From Acanthaster planci (taxonomy: Eukaryota > Echinodermata > Asteroidea > Valvatida > Acanthasteridae), in NCBI RefSeq assembly GCF_001949145.1, contig NW_019091357.1, positions 1,977,145 to 2,041,144 of the forward strand: a DNA stretch of 64,000 nucleotides, given 5' to 3'. The translations under genes and the position numbers were made by a program. Shown here one piece after another: positions 1 to 11,623 of the stretch. The notes beneath the pieces are model-generated. The model was given only the letters and a program-made list of their open reading frames with translations. It was not told where the DNA came from and made no database searches. The stretch's first letter is position 1, and each line of letters begins with the position of its first letter.

Positions 1-1524
1 TTAGCATGACTTAGGTAACAAAATGGCTTCTCCTCCTGACACATTAGCTTGTGCATACCTCTGAATGCACAAATAGCACAAACTGGGGTTTGAGTTTGGA
101 TACTTGCCAGCACAACATGTAACTCCTGGCTAGTATTTCCTTGACTATATTCACTTCCTTTGAAACCAAAAGTCAACATTAGGACCATATCACATGGTCA
201 CAGTGTGATTGTGGAGAACGGATGCTGCATTGTGCAATATTTTGTAGCACACAGCTTCTTGGGATTGTTAACTGGCATGCATTTAAGCCGGTTTCAACTC
301 AGTGGTCCTACTCAACTGTTGCTCTAAAAACTAGTATGTTATGACCCCCCCTGGTGGAATTTTCTGTTCAGAGTCTCAAGAAAAAGCCTATATGCATCAA
401 TAGAACATTTTCCCACAGAAGTGGCACAATTTAAAAAAAAAAGACAAGATGTACTCTTTCAAAAGCAGAGGCATCCACAGCATTGAAATCCAGATGTGGT
501 TGAAAAACTGACAATCAGAGTCTTCTGAGTGTCCTGATTTTCTTTTCATTGTTTACAACAATAAAAAATGAAGCTTTTTTTATTTTTGCATGTTTCTCTG
601 TACATATTTTCTCTTTTAGGCCAGATTGATTTCGTTTAATTAATTTTAATCTGCATGGCTATTATTTTGTACATGACAGTTTGACGGTTGAAGGTAAAAG
701 ACACCTTTGTTCAAAGCTTGCCAGTACATGTGCAGTTCCTTGTTTTTTCACCTTGAAGACCAGTATGTAACAGGCATGAAATGCATTCTGCAGTCCCACA
801 AAATGAGTCTTCACTCACCATCACTTAATGTAAAGGGAAAGGCAGCAAAGCTAATCAGGGGCAATGCCAGACATTGGAATCTTTCCAAGTTTCCCCCCCC
901 CCCAGTCTGCATGTGGCATGTTTACAAGCTGTCTAAACACAAGGTGGATGGAGATCATCTTCCTGGGAGCTTTGCTCAGACCAAAATTCAGCTTTGGTGT
1001 CCGAGTCCCTTTGAAACACAGTTTGTTTGGTTTTGTTGGAAAATAGTGTGACCCACCTTTGGGGGCAAAGTATGAAGCTGTTGGGGTGTGTTGAGAGGGA
1101 GGGTTTATGCACGTAACATGTACCTCCTGATCTTTGTTCGAGGACAATCTATGTGTGTCTAGTTGTTTAAATACATAAATGTGCTAATGTCTTGGTGTGA
1201 ACGCACTTCAGGGAAGGCATTCATGTGTGTACTCTCCCCAGTTAGGCGCACCGGCTACTTGTAAGCAAGCAAGCTAAGAAAACAAAAACAAAGAAGATTA
1301 GCTACATGTAAGACGTTACTGAGCCAGACATAGGTAGAAGACACTAAATAGTACTTTCAGATAAAAAGCTATTTTTAATTAAGACTTTTTCCTACCTGCT
1401 GCACGGGTCTGACTCTCACCCAAGTGAGGACTGAAGTGCTGAGGAGCCAAGGTCTGAGGACCCAATTCTATGGCACTGAGTGTTAATCCAAGCATGTATG
1501 AGTGTCCTCATACATGGACAATAA

Positions 1525-1645
1525 GGTCCCCGATTGACAGCTGTGTACAAAACGTATGGGTGGTCTTCTGAAAAAGTTTAAGTACAAACAAAAGAGGAAC
1601 AATAGGGGGTCCCCAGTTGCAGGCAAATACACTCTTGCTTGTGTG
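1525..1645 (+). repeat. Dispersed repeat A, copy 1
   Basis: This segment resembles 51412-51532 in the same orientation. Both copies contain TGTACAAAAC, then a poly-A-rich block followed by AACAAAAGAGG and ACAAT, with similar flanks such as CGATTG just before. The copies differ by scattered substitutions and small indels, which fits an old interspersed repeat. The family is not recognised. Confidence 0.6.
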
Positions 1646-4600
1646 AGGGGGGTAAATCTCAAGTCTGTTGAATCACTGCAGACTGCTGATGCCACACAGG
1701 GGCTGTGGTCATATATAATGACCAATCCATTTGACTTTACTTTCAGAACCAAAAGTTTGAAGAAGTTGAGGTGCAAGACCCACGCGTCAGAGGCACAAGC
1801 TATTGCCGTGGATGCAGGTGACTCCCAAAAAGACATTCATCCTTAACCATGACATCACGGGAGCCAGACATAATTGCTGCCGAAGGCTTTTTTTGTGGAT
1901 GAACTCTTCCAGTAAAAGGGAAAACATTTTATTTCCAAGTATTGGTTGGGGCAAGATGAAAGAAGATTTAAAGATGCACACATGCACAAAAAAATCTTTC
2001 AAATGAATATGCAGTTTAAAGTTTGCTGACAAAGTATGATCCTGGCTTATGTAAAGAACAGTTTTGCTGATTGTTTTAAACATAAAATGGAACTGGTGTT
2101 CCTACCTGTACGGTATAATTGTCAGGTTCGTTAATATGTTGCCACAGTATTGTGCTATTTATCAAAGTAATGATTTTTTTTTTAATACAACATTTAGTCA
2201 GTGGTGATCTTGACAGCCTGAATAGAAAACTGAATATTTATTTTGTGAAAAATAATTGGAAGGAAGGAAATATTTCTGCAATTGAATGTAGACAGAGAAT
2301 GGTCTCTTGAGTGTGTTTTAAACTTATGCATACGGCAATGCACGTAGTCAATATTTGTATATTGGCCTACAGATATTGTTCCTTTTAGTGACAAATGTTG
2401 CTGCAGTTTTGTTTAGAGCATTTTTCTAACTTTTTCAAGTTCTAATTAATAATAATTTAATACTTCTTGTGTGCGAACATATTTGGACCCCATTTACCCA
2501 AGTAATTATTCATCGTCATGTGACCCAATCCAACAAGATTGTAAAAAGTATGGAAGCGGTGACCTTAATGCACTCCTACCGATGAAACTGGGTCACCGCT
2601 CACCAAGGTTACTTTTAGAAGTATGCCTGTTGAAAAAAAATCATGCACCACGGTGAAAATTGATGGGAACTTTGAATTGTCTTTTAACTTACTGTCCGGG
2701 GTGTGAGACTACATAAAGATCAAAATGAAGATCCCTTCTTGCATTTTGGAATGTAACTGGGAAAAAAGTCATTGTGACATGCCCTCTGAGTCAGCTTCTA
2801 TGGGATCTGGACAGAAAATAAAGTAAATAAAGAGACGGGAGACTGTTTCCTTCGGGGCGAGGGCGACTGTATTTTATGCATGCAGAGCAGTGCTGACGTA
2901 CTGAAAGTTATTAAATAAGTACAGTAAATCCTAAGTTAATTGTGCTTTCATTTTCCAATATACATGTTACCATAACACTGGTGCATTTCTCCCAAGGGAA
3001 GGGACTCTCATACACTGATGGCCAATGAAAAACACCACTTTTTACTTTCTGGGCTTGGTTTTTACCCACTGACCCAGCAGTACAATAATACTTATGATCG
3101 CCTAATTGGAGACAGTGCAATCATAGATGCATGAAGTGAACGAAATACCAAGTGGTTTGGCTAATCCTCCCCACACTACTCACGGTGAGAAATAGGATGG
3201 TTGACAACTTTTTCTAAAGTCAAAAGGTGCTTTTTCACTGTCGATGTAAAATTCAAGTACGAGGGGAAAAAAATGCGAGGTCCAACCCCTGAGCCATCCT
3301 TTTATACATGTACATGTTAGGAAATCCCGTGTAAGCGTGACGGTGAGAATAAACCAAAATGCTTGAGTCTGACGCTCAGTGCATGAGAGTTAGCAGCCAA
3401 CTTTAAGTTCTGAATTTCAAGATCATGTTGGAACAGCAGCTTTAGCCAGTGCGTGAAAACACGGAGCTATAAAAAAGAGGTTTAGTCTTAATAAAATTAG
3501 CGAACTCTTCACGTAGGATACCGTTATATACAAAGCCCTCAGCAAATAGGCGACGTCTCAGGTTCGGCTGAGACTTGGTTCATGTCAGTACTGGATTATT
3601 CCAGAGACCTCTGTTGCCCAATCGGTTGGTAGCTGTGTCAGGGTCACTTAATAAAACTCACTTGACGGTATATTTGATGTATTTTTCTGTCTGTGTGTTT
3701 TAATGTGAGTGAATTAAACTAAGCAACAAGGTTGTTGTGAGGTTAATATGTGCCCAATGGCAGGGGGGGGGGCTCATGCCCCGCCTATCATTTTGCAGGT
3801 GGTGTGGGGCTTAATGGATTGGCCTATTAATGGTTGAATGATATTTTCACAATTGCCCCATCTTTAAAAATCGTTCCGCCGCCGTTGTGTATGCCTCATC
3901 AATATTAAATAGCGTTTTCTGTTAGTCATTACATATTTATAGTATTGCTTCATTTTTGGCTGTGCCAATCACTCTTTTACAAGACAGAGATGCCAGTCTG
4001 ACCCTGAAAAGGTCTCACGGCTAACTTTGCAAATAAAAATGGAGATAAAATAAAGATTACGGCAAAAATAGGTCGATGATAAAATATGTTGCGACACATT
4101 GGTTGTCCTGAAGATTAGCGAAATGGAACCTTGAAGCCAGAGTCAAACTTGGAGGAAAGCAAATTGGAACCGAGACGTGTTTGGCCTCTGCATAACTGCA
4201 TAAGGGTCTGTCGTTTTAAACGCCTGCAGTACTTTTCGCAGTTCAAATGCTTTTACGTGATCGATAAACCACATTTAAAAACCACCTGGTAATGTCCACT
4301 TGGCCAATCTAGTTTCTGAGCACTATTTTTGGCAGGGCCTAGGCTTTCCGAGGGTTTTAGTTGACGAGCCGGGAAATTTGGAGGAAAGCCAAATCTCCAC
4401 AGAACCCAGTGTGATTTTTTTGGTCGATTTCTCCGTCTTTTCAACGCGCATCCCCTCAACTTAGTGTAGCAATTTTGCACTACAGATACCTTAATTATAC
4501 AAGTTTGAATTACCGAAGTTATGCTGTCAGATAAGCTAGGGTACTATGGACTCATGCAAGCAACATGTGCCGTAAACTGAGCCATGCTCTTTTGGCAGAG

Positions 4601-5340
4601 TTTTCATACGGAATGGCTGATTATAGGACAAATGTTTGCACTAATTTTTCGTCAAAAATATCTGAGCGGTCTAAATGCCACCTAAACAGAACAGCGTGTA
4701 AACTGATGTATTAGGATGCAAGTCTCATCCAGTCATCATGTAACAACTCTTGCAAGAGGTATCTTTGCTATTGGGCTGGGCCGGAAAAAGAACAAACTCT
4801 TTAAAGTTAAAGTGTAGAAAAATTATTTTTCATCCTTCGATTTCCTCAGAGGCAGCATTTTTCCTCAATGTTTCAAAAACACTCCCTCAAATAAAGTGCT
4901 TGCCCAGACTCTGAACTTGCACGTGTCGATAATCGATATTTATACATCCAACTATCGATCACTCAAAGGGGTGTGCACTGTGACATACTCGATGCTACTA
5001 TTTTTACCTCTCTACACGTTGAAGTTCCAAACTGTATGAAAAAACACTAACAAAAGACCAGGGCTCTAATGTTTTCCATTGCAAATGTGCCTTCCTTTCC
5101 AAGGAATAGCGCCGTACTGATCGAATTGTGTTTGGGAAAACTTATTTTAAACTGGGCTTTATTAGTAATCAGAGCACGAAGATTGTATTTTTTAATTTTT
5201 CAGGATTGCCACATCCAGGCAGGAAAGGAGTTTTCTTTTCTGTCATTTCTATTCGTTTTTAAAAACCGAAACCCCATAGTATGTTTTGCATTATGTTCAG
5301 ATGAACGTGCGCAAACAGTCTCTGACATGAGTGCAGTTGA

Positions 5341-5391
5341 CGAAAAAAATAGCGCCGCCTGGCGAAAAAAATAGCGCCGCGAGCGGCCGCT
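5341..5391. repeat. Short tandem duplication beside a NotI-type GC block
   Basis: The motif GAAAAAAATAGCGCCGC occurs twice about 22 bp apart, followed at once by GCGAGCGGCCGC. It lies just left of the hAT-like element. The words AATAGCGCC and AATAGCACC recur at other places in the window (near 39580 and 53455), so it may be a fragment of a repeat family. Confidence 0.55.
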
Positions 5392-5412
5392 CTTGTCTCA
5401 GTGGTTCCCGTG

Positions 5413-5974
5413 CGGTGGCGTAGCTAGGATTTTACTAGTAGGGGAGGGGCAAAAAGGGGCCACCAGCATCTTATGGGGGGGACACCAGCAGCTTTCAGCA
5501 GATTTGTCATGACTCGAGTCAGTGATTCGACTCGAGTCCGACTCGAGTCACAATTTTTCTGGGACCAAATGACTCGACTCGAATCTCTCATGGAGACTCA
5601 ACTGGAGTACAAGCTTGTGACTCGTGTCTCAAAAAAGTTAAAAGCAAAATTTTAGTTGGCTAGATACTTGTCATGCTAATTTATTTTAAATGAAAATAAA
5701 ATACACAAAATGACTTGCATGTAGTTGTATTTTTATTGTTTTGTGTTCAAAAATTTGTTACTCAAATTGACTCGAGCTCGGTTCTTGACTGGACTACGGT
5801 AAAGTGACTCGATTCGACCTTGACCTAATGACTCGACTCGAGTCACAATGTTAATGACTCGACTCGTTACAACACTGGCTTTCAGTGATGATGTGGTTTG
5901 GGGAGAGGAAAGGCACCTGGGGCATGGGAAATTTGTGGGGGAATGTGTTCCCTTCCCCCTTGGTTACGCCACTG
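5413..5974. mobile_element. Non-autonomous hAT-like element with internal ACTCGAGTC repeats
   Basis: The left end reads CGGTGGCGTAGCTAGG and the right end is the inverse of CAGTGGCGTAACCAAGG, giving terminal inverted repeats of about 16 bp with the CAGTG start usual for hAT elements. The 8 bp outside each end are TTCCCGTG (5405-5412) and TTCCCTTC (5975-5982). They match at 6 of 8 positions, as expected for an aged 8-bp hAT target duplication. At 562 bp it has no transposase. Two internal blocks (about 5510-5600 and 5757-5876) are made of degenerate GACTCGAGTC units. The hAT assignment rests on the ends and duplication length only. Confidence 0.72.
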
Positions 5975-7524
5975 TTCCCTTCATTGGAGATCAATGCAAA
6001 AATATCGAGGTCCTCGCGACAGATGTCTGTAGGCTTGGGGACGGGGACCAGTCTAACCTGTGCTGCTGCTTGTCTGAATCACTTGGCTGTGGCTTACAAT
6101 TACACACGACTCTATGGGAACTGGCTGCGGCAACTTCCATAGACTCGTCCATGAGTATGGTATCGTCCAATTTTCATCACAGGGAAATACCCCACCTTAG
6201 AAAACAATGTCCTGTTTGTTTCAGGAATTTATTAAACATTTAAAGAAACATAATCTTTAGAAAGATAGTATGTTCTTAGTATTAGATAGTAGTATAGTAT
6301 TAAATTTCACAAATTCATTAGCTTGAAAAGTGTGAACTAGTGGTCAGACAGCACGAATATTATTTTGATCAACGCGAACCCTCGCAATTGGTTTACCTTC
6401 AAGGTTAAGTGGTACCGTCAATACAATGCTTCCGGAACTTCAAGCGACATGCGCGTACGTATATGTACACATTTATGTGTACACGTATAATCAAATTTGC
6501 TAGTGTTACGCTATGGCAGTATAATAAATCTATGTACGCAAACGCTTTGCAAATCTCCAATTTGTGTAATGTCGTAAAGCTATGGAGTAACCGCTGAGCA
6601 ACGGAATAACATTCGTCTCCCGTTGGTAAGAATTGAAAGACTAATGACTTTATGTGAGAAACTTCTGCCGCAGCTGATGCTTTTACTAAGCGCAAGCTAG
6701 CGCTCGCTCCATTGTTGGCAGACTGGACCTGTCACTAGTCAGTCATAAGACTGTATCTCTCCCCTCCTTCCTACATCATGATCTGAAACAGCTTAGGCCT
6801 AGGCAGAAAGACCCAGTAGGCCTAGCACTATTTAGTATACATAGTGTACAGCTAGAAAGCCAGAAAGAGTTCCACATACGTGACATACGGACGCCACTTG
6901 TCACCCCGTGCGTGCACAAACCCTATGACTTATGAGACAAGAACCCTAGAGATTGCCACTTTGTGCCAGGTCTGAAAAATTTTATGTGTTTTCTAAATAA
7001 ACGACTTCGTATTTTCCCTCCTAAATTGAACTTTTCTGGACATAAGCTGATGATTTTGCTTTCTGATTGCTAATAATAAGTCAGTGTAGGGAAAAATTAC
7101 TGGCGTCTTAATGTATGGAACTCTTCCCGTTACTGCAAAGATGGATTTGTATATACTGCTAGCTTCCAGTTTTAATGAACTGTTTTTGTGTTTTTAATTT
7201 TTCTGTGTTAAACTGCATCCTGTCTGCCCATCGTCCTTGGACATGTTGGACATGGTTCATGTTCGCTTCTAACTGGTAGAAATTTCTCAAAAGTGGTTCA
7301 ATATTTTGATCTGAAAATTGACATCAAATTAGAATCCTGTAATTTTATCCAAGGCTTTTTAAATTGTTGGAATTTGTAATGAAAATTGTGTCAAATTCTT
7401 CTCTTCACCTGAATAAAATGGTATTTTTATAACCTGAGATGAATATTGATCTGTCACCCAGACTGATGAGACCTTTGGATGAGCGCCTTGAAGTGTTCAC
7501 TGCCAGTACCTAACAAGGGTTGTC

Positions 7525-10500
7525 ATGGCAATCAGTACGGTGAGCGGTGATCTTGCCTTGGATCCCCTCATAACATGCAAGCTCTGTCTGTGTGAATATT
7601 CCATGAAGGATATGCACCAGATGCAGGAATGTAGCTGTGTTTATTGCATTTCGGTGAGTAAACTACGAACGCATGTACATTGTACGCTCCTTGTGCCCTC
7701 TCAACGGTAATACAACACTCCAACTGTAGCATCGGTCCAAGTAGTGAATGGGCCTGTCTCAGCTACAATAGCCAGCCCAAATTCAGCACTTTAATTAAAG
7801 TCGGGACTATCATCCGTTTCAACTGTGGTTGGGACTATCCCATTACTGGGACCTAAGTCAGTCAAAGAGGGTGAGAATAGACCTGGCCCTTGAAAACCAT
7901 TTCTGTTCTAAATGCCCACTACCCTTGTGTAGGCCCTGAGAATTTGTGCACATTTTAATGAAAATCAATTCTGTATACTTTGTCCCATAACCACTCAAGC
8001 CTATGCATTGAGGCGTGTTCAGCTTACAGAGAGCGGTTGCTCGACGACAAAGTACCAGCTCTTGTTAACAGAATCTGACCCAAAGTGCATCATGCATGAT
8101 GGCACTGCACAAGGGAAGAAAAACACCACACTGGTTGTTTGCAACCTTAAAAGGAAAGTGTCTGTTGCTCATTGCATAACGGGTAAACTTTTGTAGACCT
8201 GCACTACATATTTTGTTGGATGCATTTACTTTTTGTGTTGAAATGACGTCAGTGGGTGTTTAATCATTCTCCCTCTGTTTGCAGTGTCTTCGTCAGTACT
8301 TATCAATTCTCATTCGAGAGGGCGCTGTGAGCAGCATTACCTGCCCAGATGCAGCATGCCGAGAAAGGGGCAAAGTCCAGGGTAACGAGGTAAGAGATCA
8401 TCCCACAGGCGCTGAGAGTTAGGATGCCACTTCACATCCGAAATCACGATGACCCAATCAATGTGGATGAGCACTCTATGAAGTATGGACGATGTATATG
8501 ACACATATGAAGCTCGTACAACAATGAGCCAGTTTGATACTTCAACAGCACATGCTCAAAGCAAATGTCATTCGAGAAAGTCAATAGACCCCTTGAAGCT
8601 GGTACTCAGTAATGGTTCCTTTAACATTGGCAAGGAACCATTGGCAAAAATGTGAAGCACAGTGCCATACTCTGGCTTTCGGGCGTAAGGCTGGCGCTAT
8701 CAGCATGGCCTTTCACTGGTTCAGATGCACTGAACATGTTCAAACTGATAAAGATGTCAGGCGCTTTGTTGCAGGACGACCTTGTCTTGTTTTGAAATAC
8801 TGATCTGGTTCTTTAGTAGAGGACAGGAGAGCATGTGTACCCTCCCCCTCTGTTGTTACCACTTCACATGTCGCTTTAAGCTTTCCAAATTTTTGTTTTG
8901 ATTACGTTACAGGTTAAACTTCTTGTCGGGAGTGAGGTATTTGAAAGATACAAACATGTCAAATTTGAACTGGGTAAGGGCACTTTCTTGATTGAATCCA
9001 CAATTGCTTGTTTTATTACAGAGGTTTGGGTTCTTGTTGCATCTGTTGGCATGGAAACTTGAGATGTTATTTTTTTTCTTTACTCAGAGGTGGACTTGGA
9101 TCCCAACAGAACCTGGTGCCCCGAAGTTGGCTGTGAGACTATCTGTCACGTCTGCGCTGGGGACCCATCTAAAGCTAAACCAGTTCACTGCCCGACTGTG
9201 AGTATGGAACTCTCGCCCCTTCCCTGAAGAAAAAATATTGAGAGTTTGTTGTTCAACAAAAGGATGTTTAGCACCTCTGAAGGAGACATGTTGATGACCA
9301 AGGGCTAGTTTATGCAAATTTTATTTTCAAACTGTTTTTTGAAAATGTTGAGTTACTTTTGCCAGGAATGTTTCCAGCAATGGCCTACCTAAGACGGGGA
9401 ATCCAGGGGCTTGAGCCAGCCCCCCCCTCCCCGAGGTTTTGAATGTTTTTTTCACCCTCTGAAAAGACGAAGATACGCTGTGCACCTACATCTTAACCTA
9501 CTGACGCTGATGCATTCCAGTCCCCTGTGTCGCAACGAGAGGTGGGGAGGGCATTAGCTCCTCCCCACCTCCACGTCAAATCCTGGGTGCATCAAGGCTT
9601 CTTTCTATATCACAACATGCATTGCCCATTTCTGTTGTCTTGAAGTCAGAGGCTTAGCTGTGGGGTAGCCAAGTTCCTCCCCGCCTCCCCCGTGGAATTC
9701 CACATCCCAACATTGCCCATCATTTGAAACTTTGAAAGTCGGCAACTTGCATGTATGCCACAGTTCACTTCCTTCATAAATGCCTCATAAATGTCCGCCT
9801 CATAAATTTTAGATATTGGATTTTGTCGCAGTGTGGCACAGATTTCTGTTCGATTTGCAAGTCGCGCTGGCATGCCAACCTGTCGTGCGGGGAGTACATG
9901 GGAACATTGACTCACAAGACAGGCTCCAGCTCCACCCAAGTCTTGGAAGCGCTAGGGTAAGACCGCATTTTACTCTGCACCACTTACCAAGGAGAAAAGA
10001 CAACCTCTTGCTCCAATCTGCTTGAGAAGTGTCGCTCACAAGCTCAGTTCATCTCACAATCAATACCTCACGTAAAACTGAGTAGCTATTACCTGCTTGC
10101 AGCTTGTCTGCCTGTAGTTGGTAAGCAGGCACTTGCATTAAGCAAATTTTGCCATGTGCAAATCCGTTCAATATCAGTTGAATGACAGCATTGGACACGT
10201 TACATGCAGAGCTCATTTGTACGCTAAGCATCTTTGCACTTTCAATCCATCTTACAGCAATTTTCCAAATGCATTTCCTTTGTGTATAAGATCTCCATGA
10301 AATATTGAAATCTCAGCTATACTGACGTGAGAAAGTCTGATCAGTCCTATTTGCCAAGAGTCCGTCATGGCATTCAGCCAGACCCCTTCAACTGTTTCAC
10401 CGCACTGTTATCCTAAGTTAGTCTTGCCTGTCTTGTCTTGTAGCATTCCTTTCGACAATGAAGAGGTTGCTAAGATCAAGCGATGCCCCATGTGCCACAT

Positions 10501-11623
10501 CCCCATCGAGCGGGACGAAGGCTGTGCGCAGATGATGTGCAAGCGATGCAAGCACGTGTTCTGTTGGTACTGCCTAGCAAACCTCGACGTAAGTCTTCGT
10601 TTTGCCCCAGGTTTTGCCCTTACACGAGTATGTTCATATGCTGTATTCTCAGTGTGGCCCAAATGTTGCAAAAAAATGTTGCAAACTCTCCCGACGCAAA
10701 GCTAAATATCGCCGAGTAAATCTTCATGTTGACCATCTATCCTTGTCCCTTACTTTTGACAAGGAAACCTAGTCCTTCTGAAGTTGGCAAGTCTGAGGAA
10801 TTACCCTCATGTATACGGACTTTGTATTTGCAGGATGATTTTTTACTGCGACACTACGACAAAGGACCTTGCAAGAACAAGCTTGGACACTCCAGAGCGT
10901 CAGTTATATGGCACAGAACGCAGGTAAGACCAACAAAGTCTGCCGAGCAAAAGTCTGCTGTTCTCTTCCGCAGGACTTTATCAGGAAAAGTTTCCTATTT
11001 TCTTGATGATTTTGTATAGCTTTGGAGGGTGAAATTAGTGACAACGAGGGTTTAAAACGTAATCCACTTTTTGACTGTTGTTTATCAAGGTCAGATGAGC
11101 TGTCATGTACAGGGTGGACATGACATGACAGCCTGCTGTTTTGTGTCTTCATGCCAAGAGGCGCTTTCAGTTACTGTAAAAAGAAGAATACTGCATCATT
11201 TTTCAAATGAATTGCTGTACGTACCTATAGATCAGATCCCAGAAAAAGAGTTATGCGTTCATCTTTCGGTACATTAATTGATTGGTATTACTTTACTGGT
11301 GTGCAAGACGTGCAAAGGTGGCTCTAGCGACTTGCAACTTGGTTTGTAAGATTCGGTCACAAATATTCTTCAAAGCTTAGCTCTGCCCTGCCTGATGCAA
11401 GAACAGCGTCGTGTGACAGTTTCTGGATTCCAAGGGCACATTGTTTGTTGACTGTGATTGGTTGTGTCTGTTTGCCCAACAGGTGGTTGGCATCTTTGCC
11501 GGGTTTGGCCTGCTCCTCCTGCTAGTATCCCCTTTCCTCCTGCTGATAGCTCCCTGCATCCTCTGCTGTAAGTGCAAGTGGTGCCGATGCTGCGACGAAG
11601 ACGATGACTTACCCCCAGCCTAG
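7525..11623 (+). CDS. RNF144: RNF144-type RBR E3 ubiquitin ligase (RNF144A/B orthologue)
   Basis: Eight coding exons: 7525-7653, 8285-8389, 8913-8973, 9088-9197, 9832-9956, 10444-10588, 10834-10923 and 11483-11623, giving 301 residues (human RNF144A/B are 292 and 303). RING1 begins with CKLC (C18, C21) and ends near CPDAAC (C63-C68). The in-between-RING follows from about residue 108. RING2 is RCPMC (C191) through CWYC (C217-C220), with the expected catalytic cysteine C204 in [14 protein letters not shown]-terminal hydrophobic segment (about 256-284, [15 protein letters not shown]) is the membrane anchor typical of this subfamily, followed by a Cys-rich acidic tail. RBR ligases take ubiquitin onto the RING2 cysteine before passing it to substrate. 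All junctions are GT-AG and in phase. I cannot decide between A and B; an invertebrate gene may be ancestral to both. Confidence 0.95.

Larger units (their letters stand above)
1..7524. other. Non-coding stretch left of the RNF144 gene
   Basis: I recognise no protein-coding exon here. The open frames on both strands are short, unlike any family I know, and often start at non-ATG codons. Poly(A)-signal-like AATAAA words occur near 2815-2835, so part of the left end could be the 3' untranslated region of a + strand gene lying outside the window; this is weak. The stretch contains one copy of a dispersed repeat (about 1525-1645), a short GC-rich tandem motif (5341-5380) and a hAT-like element (5413-5974). 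TAGGCCTA words at 6791-6826 lie roughly 700 bp before the RNF144 start codon and may mark its promoter or a non-coding first exon. Confidence 0.5.

Noticed and set aside
5848-6243. 131-residue open frame
   Set aside because: It overlaps the end of the hAT-like element and its flank, with low-complexity content and no homology I recognise.
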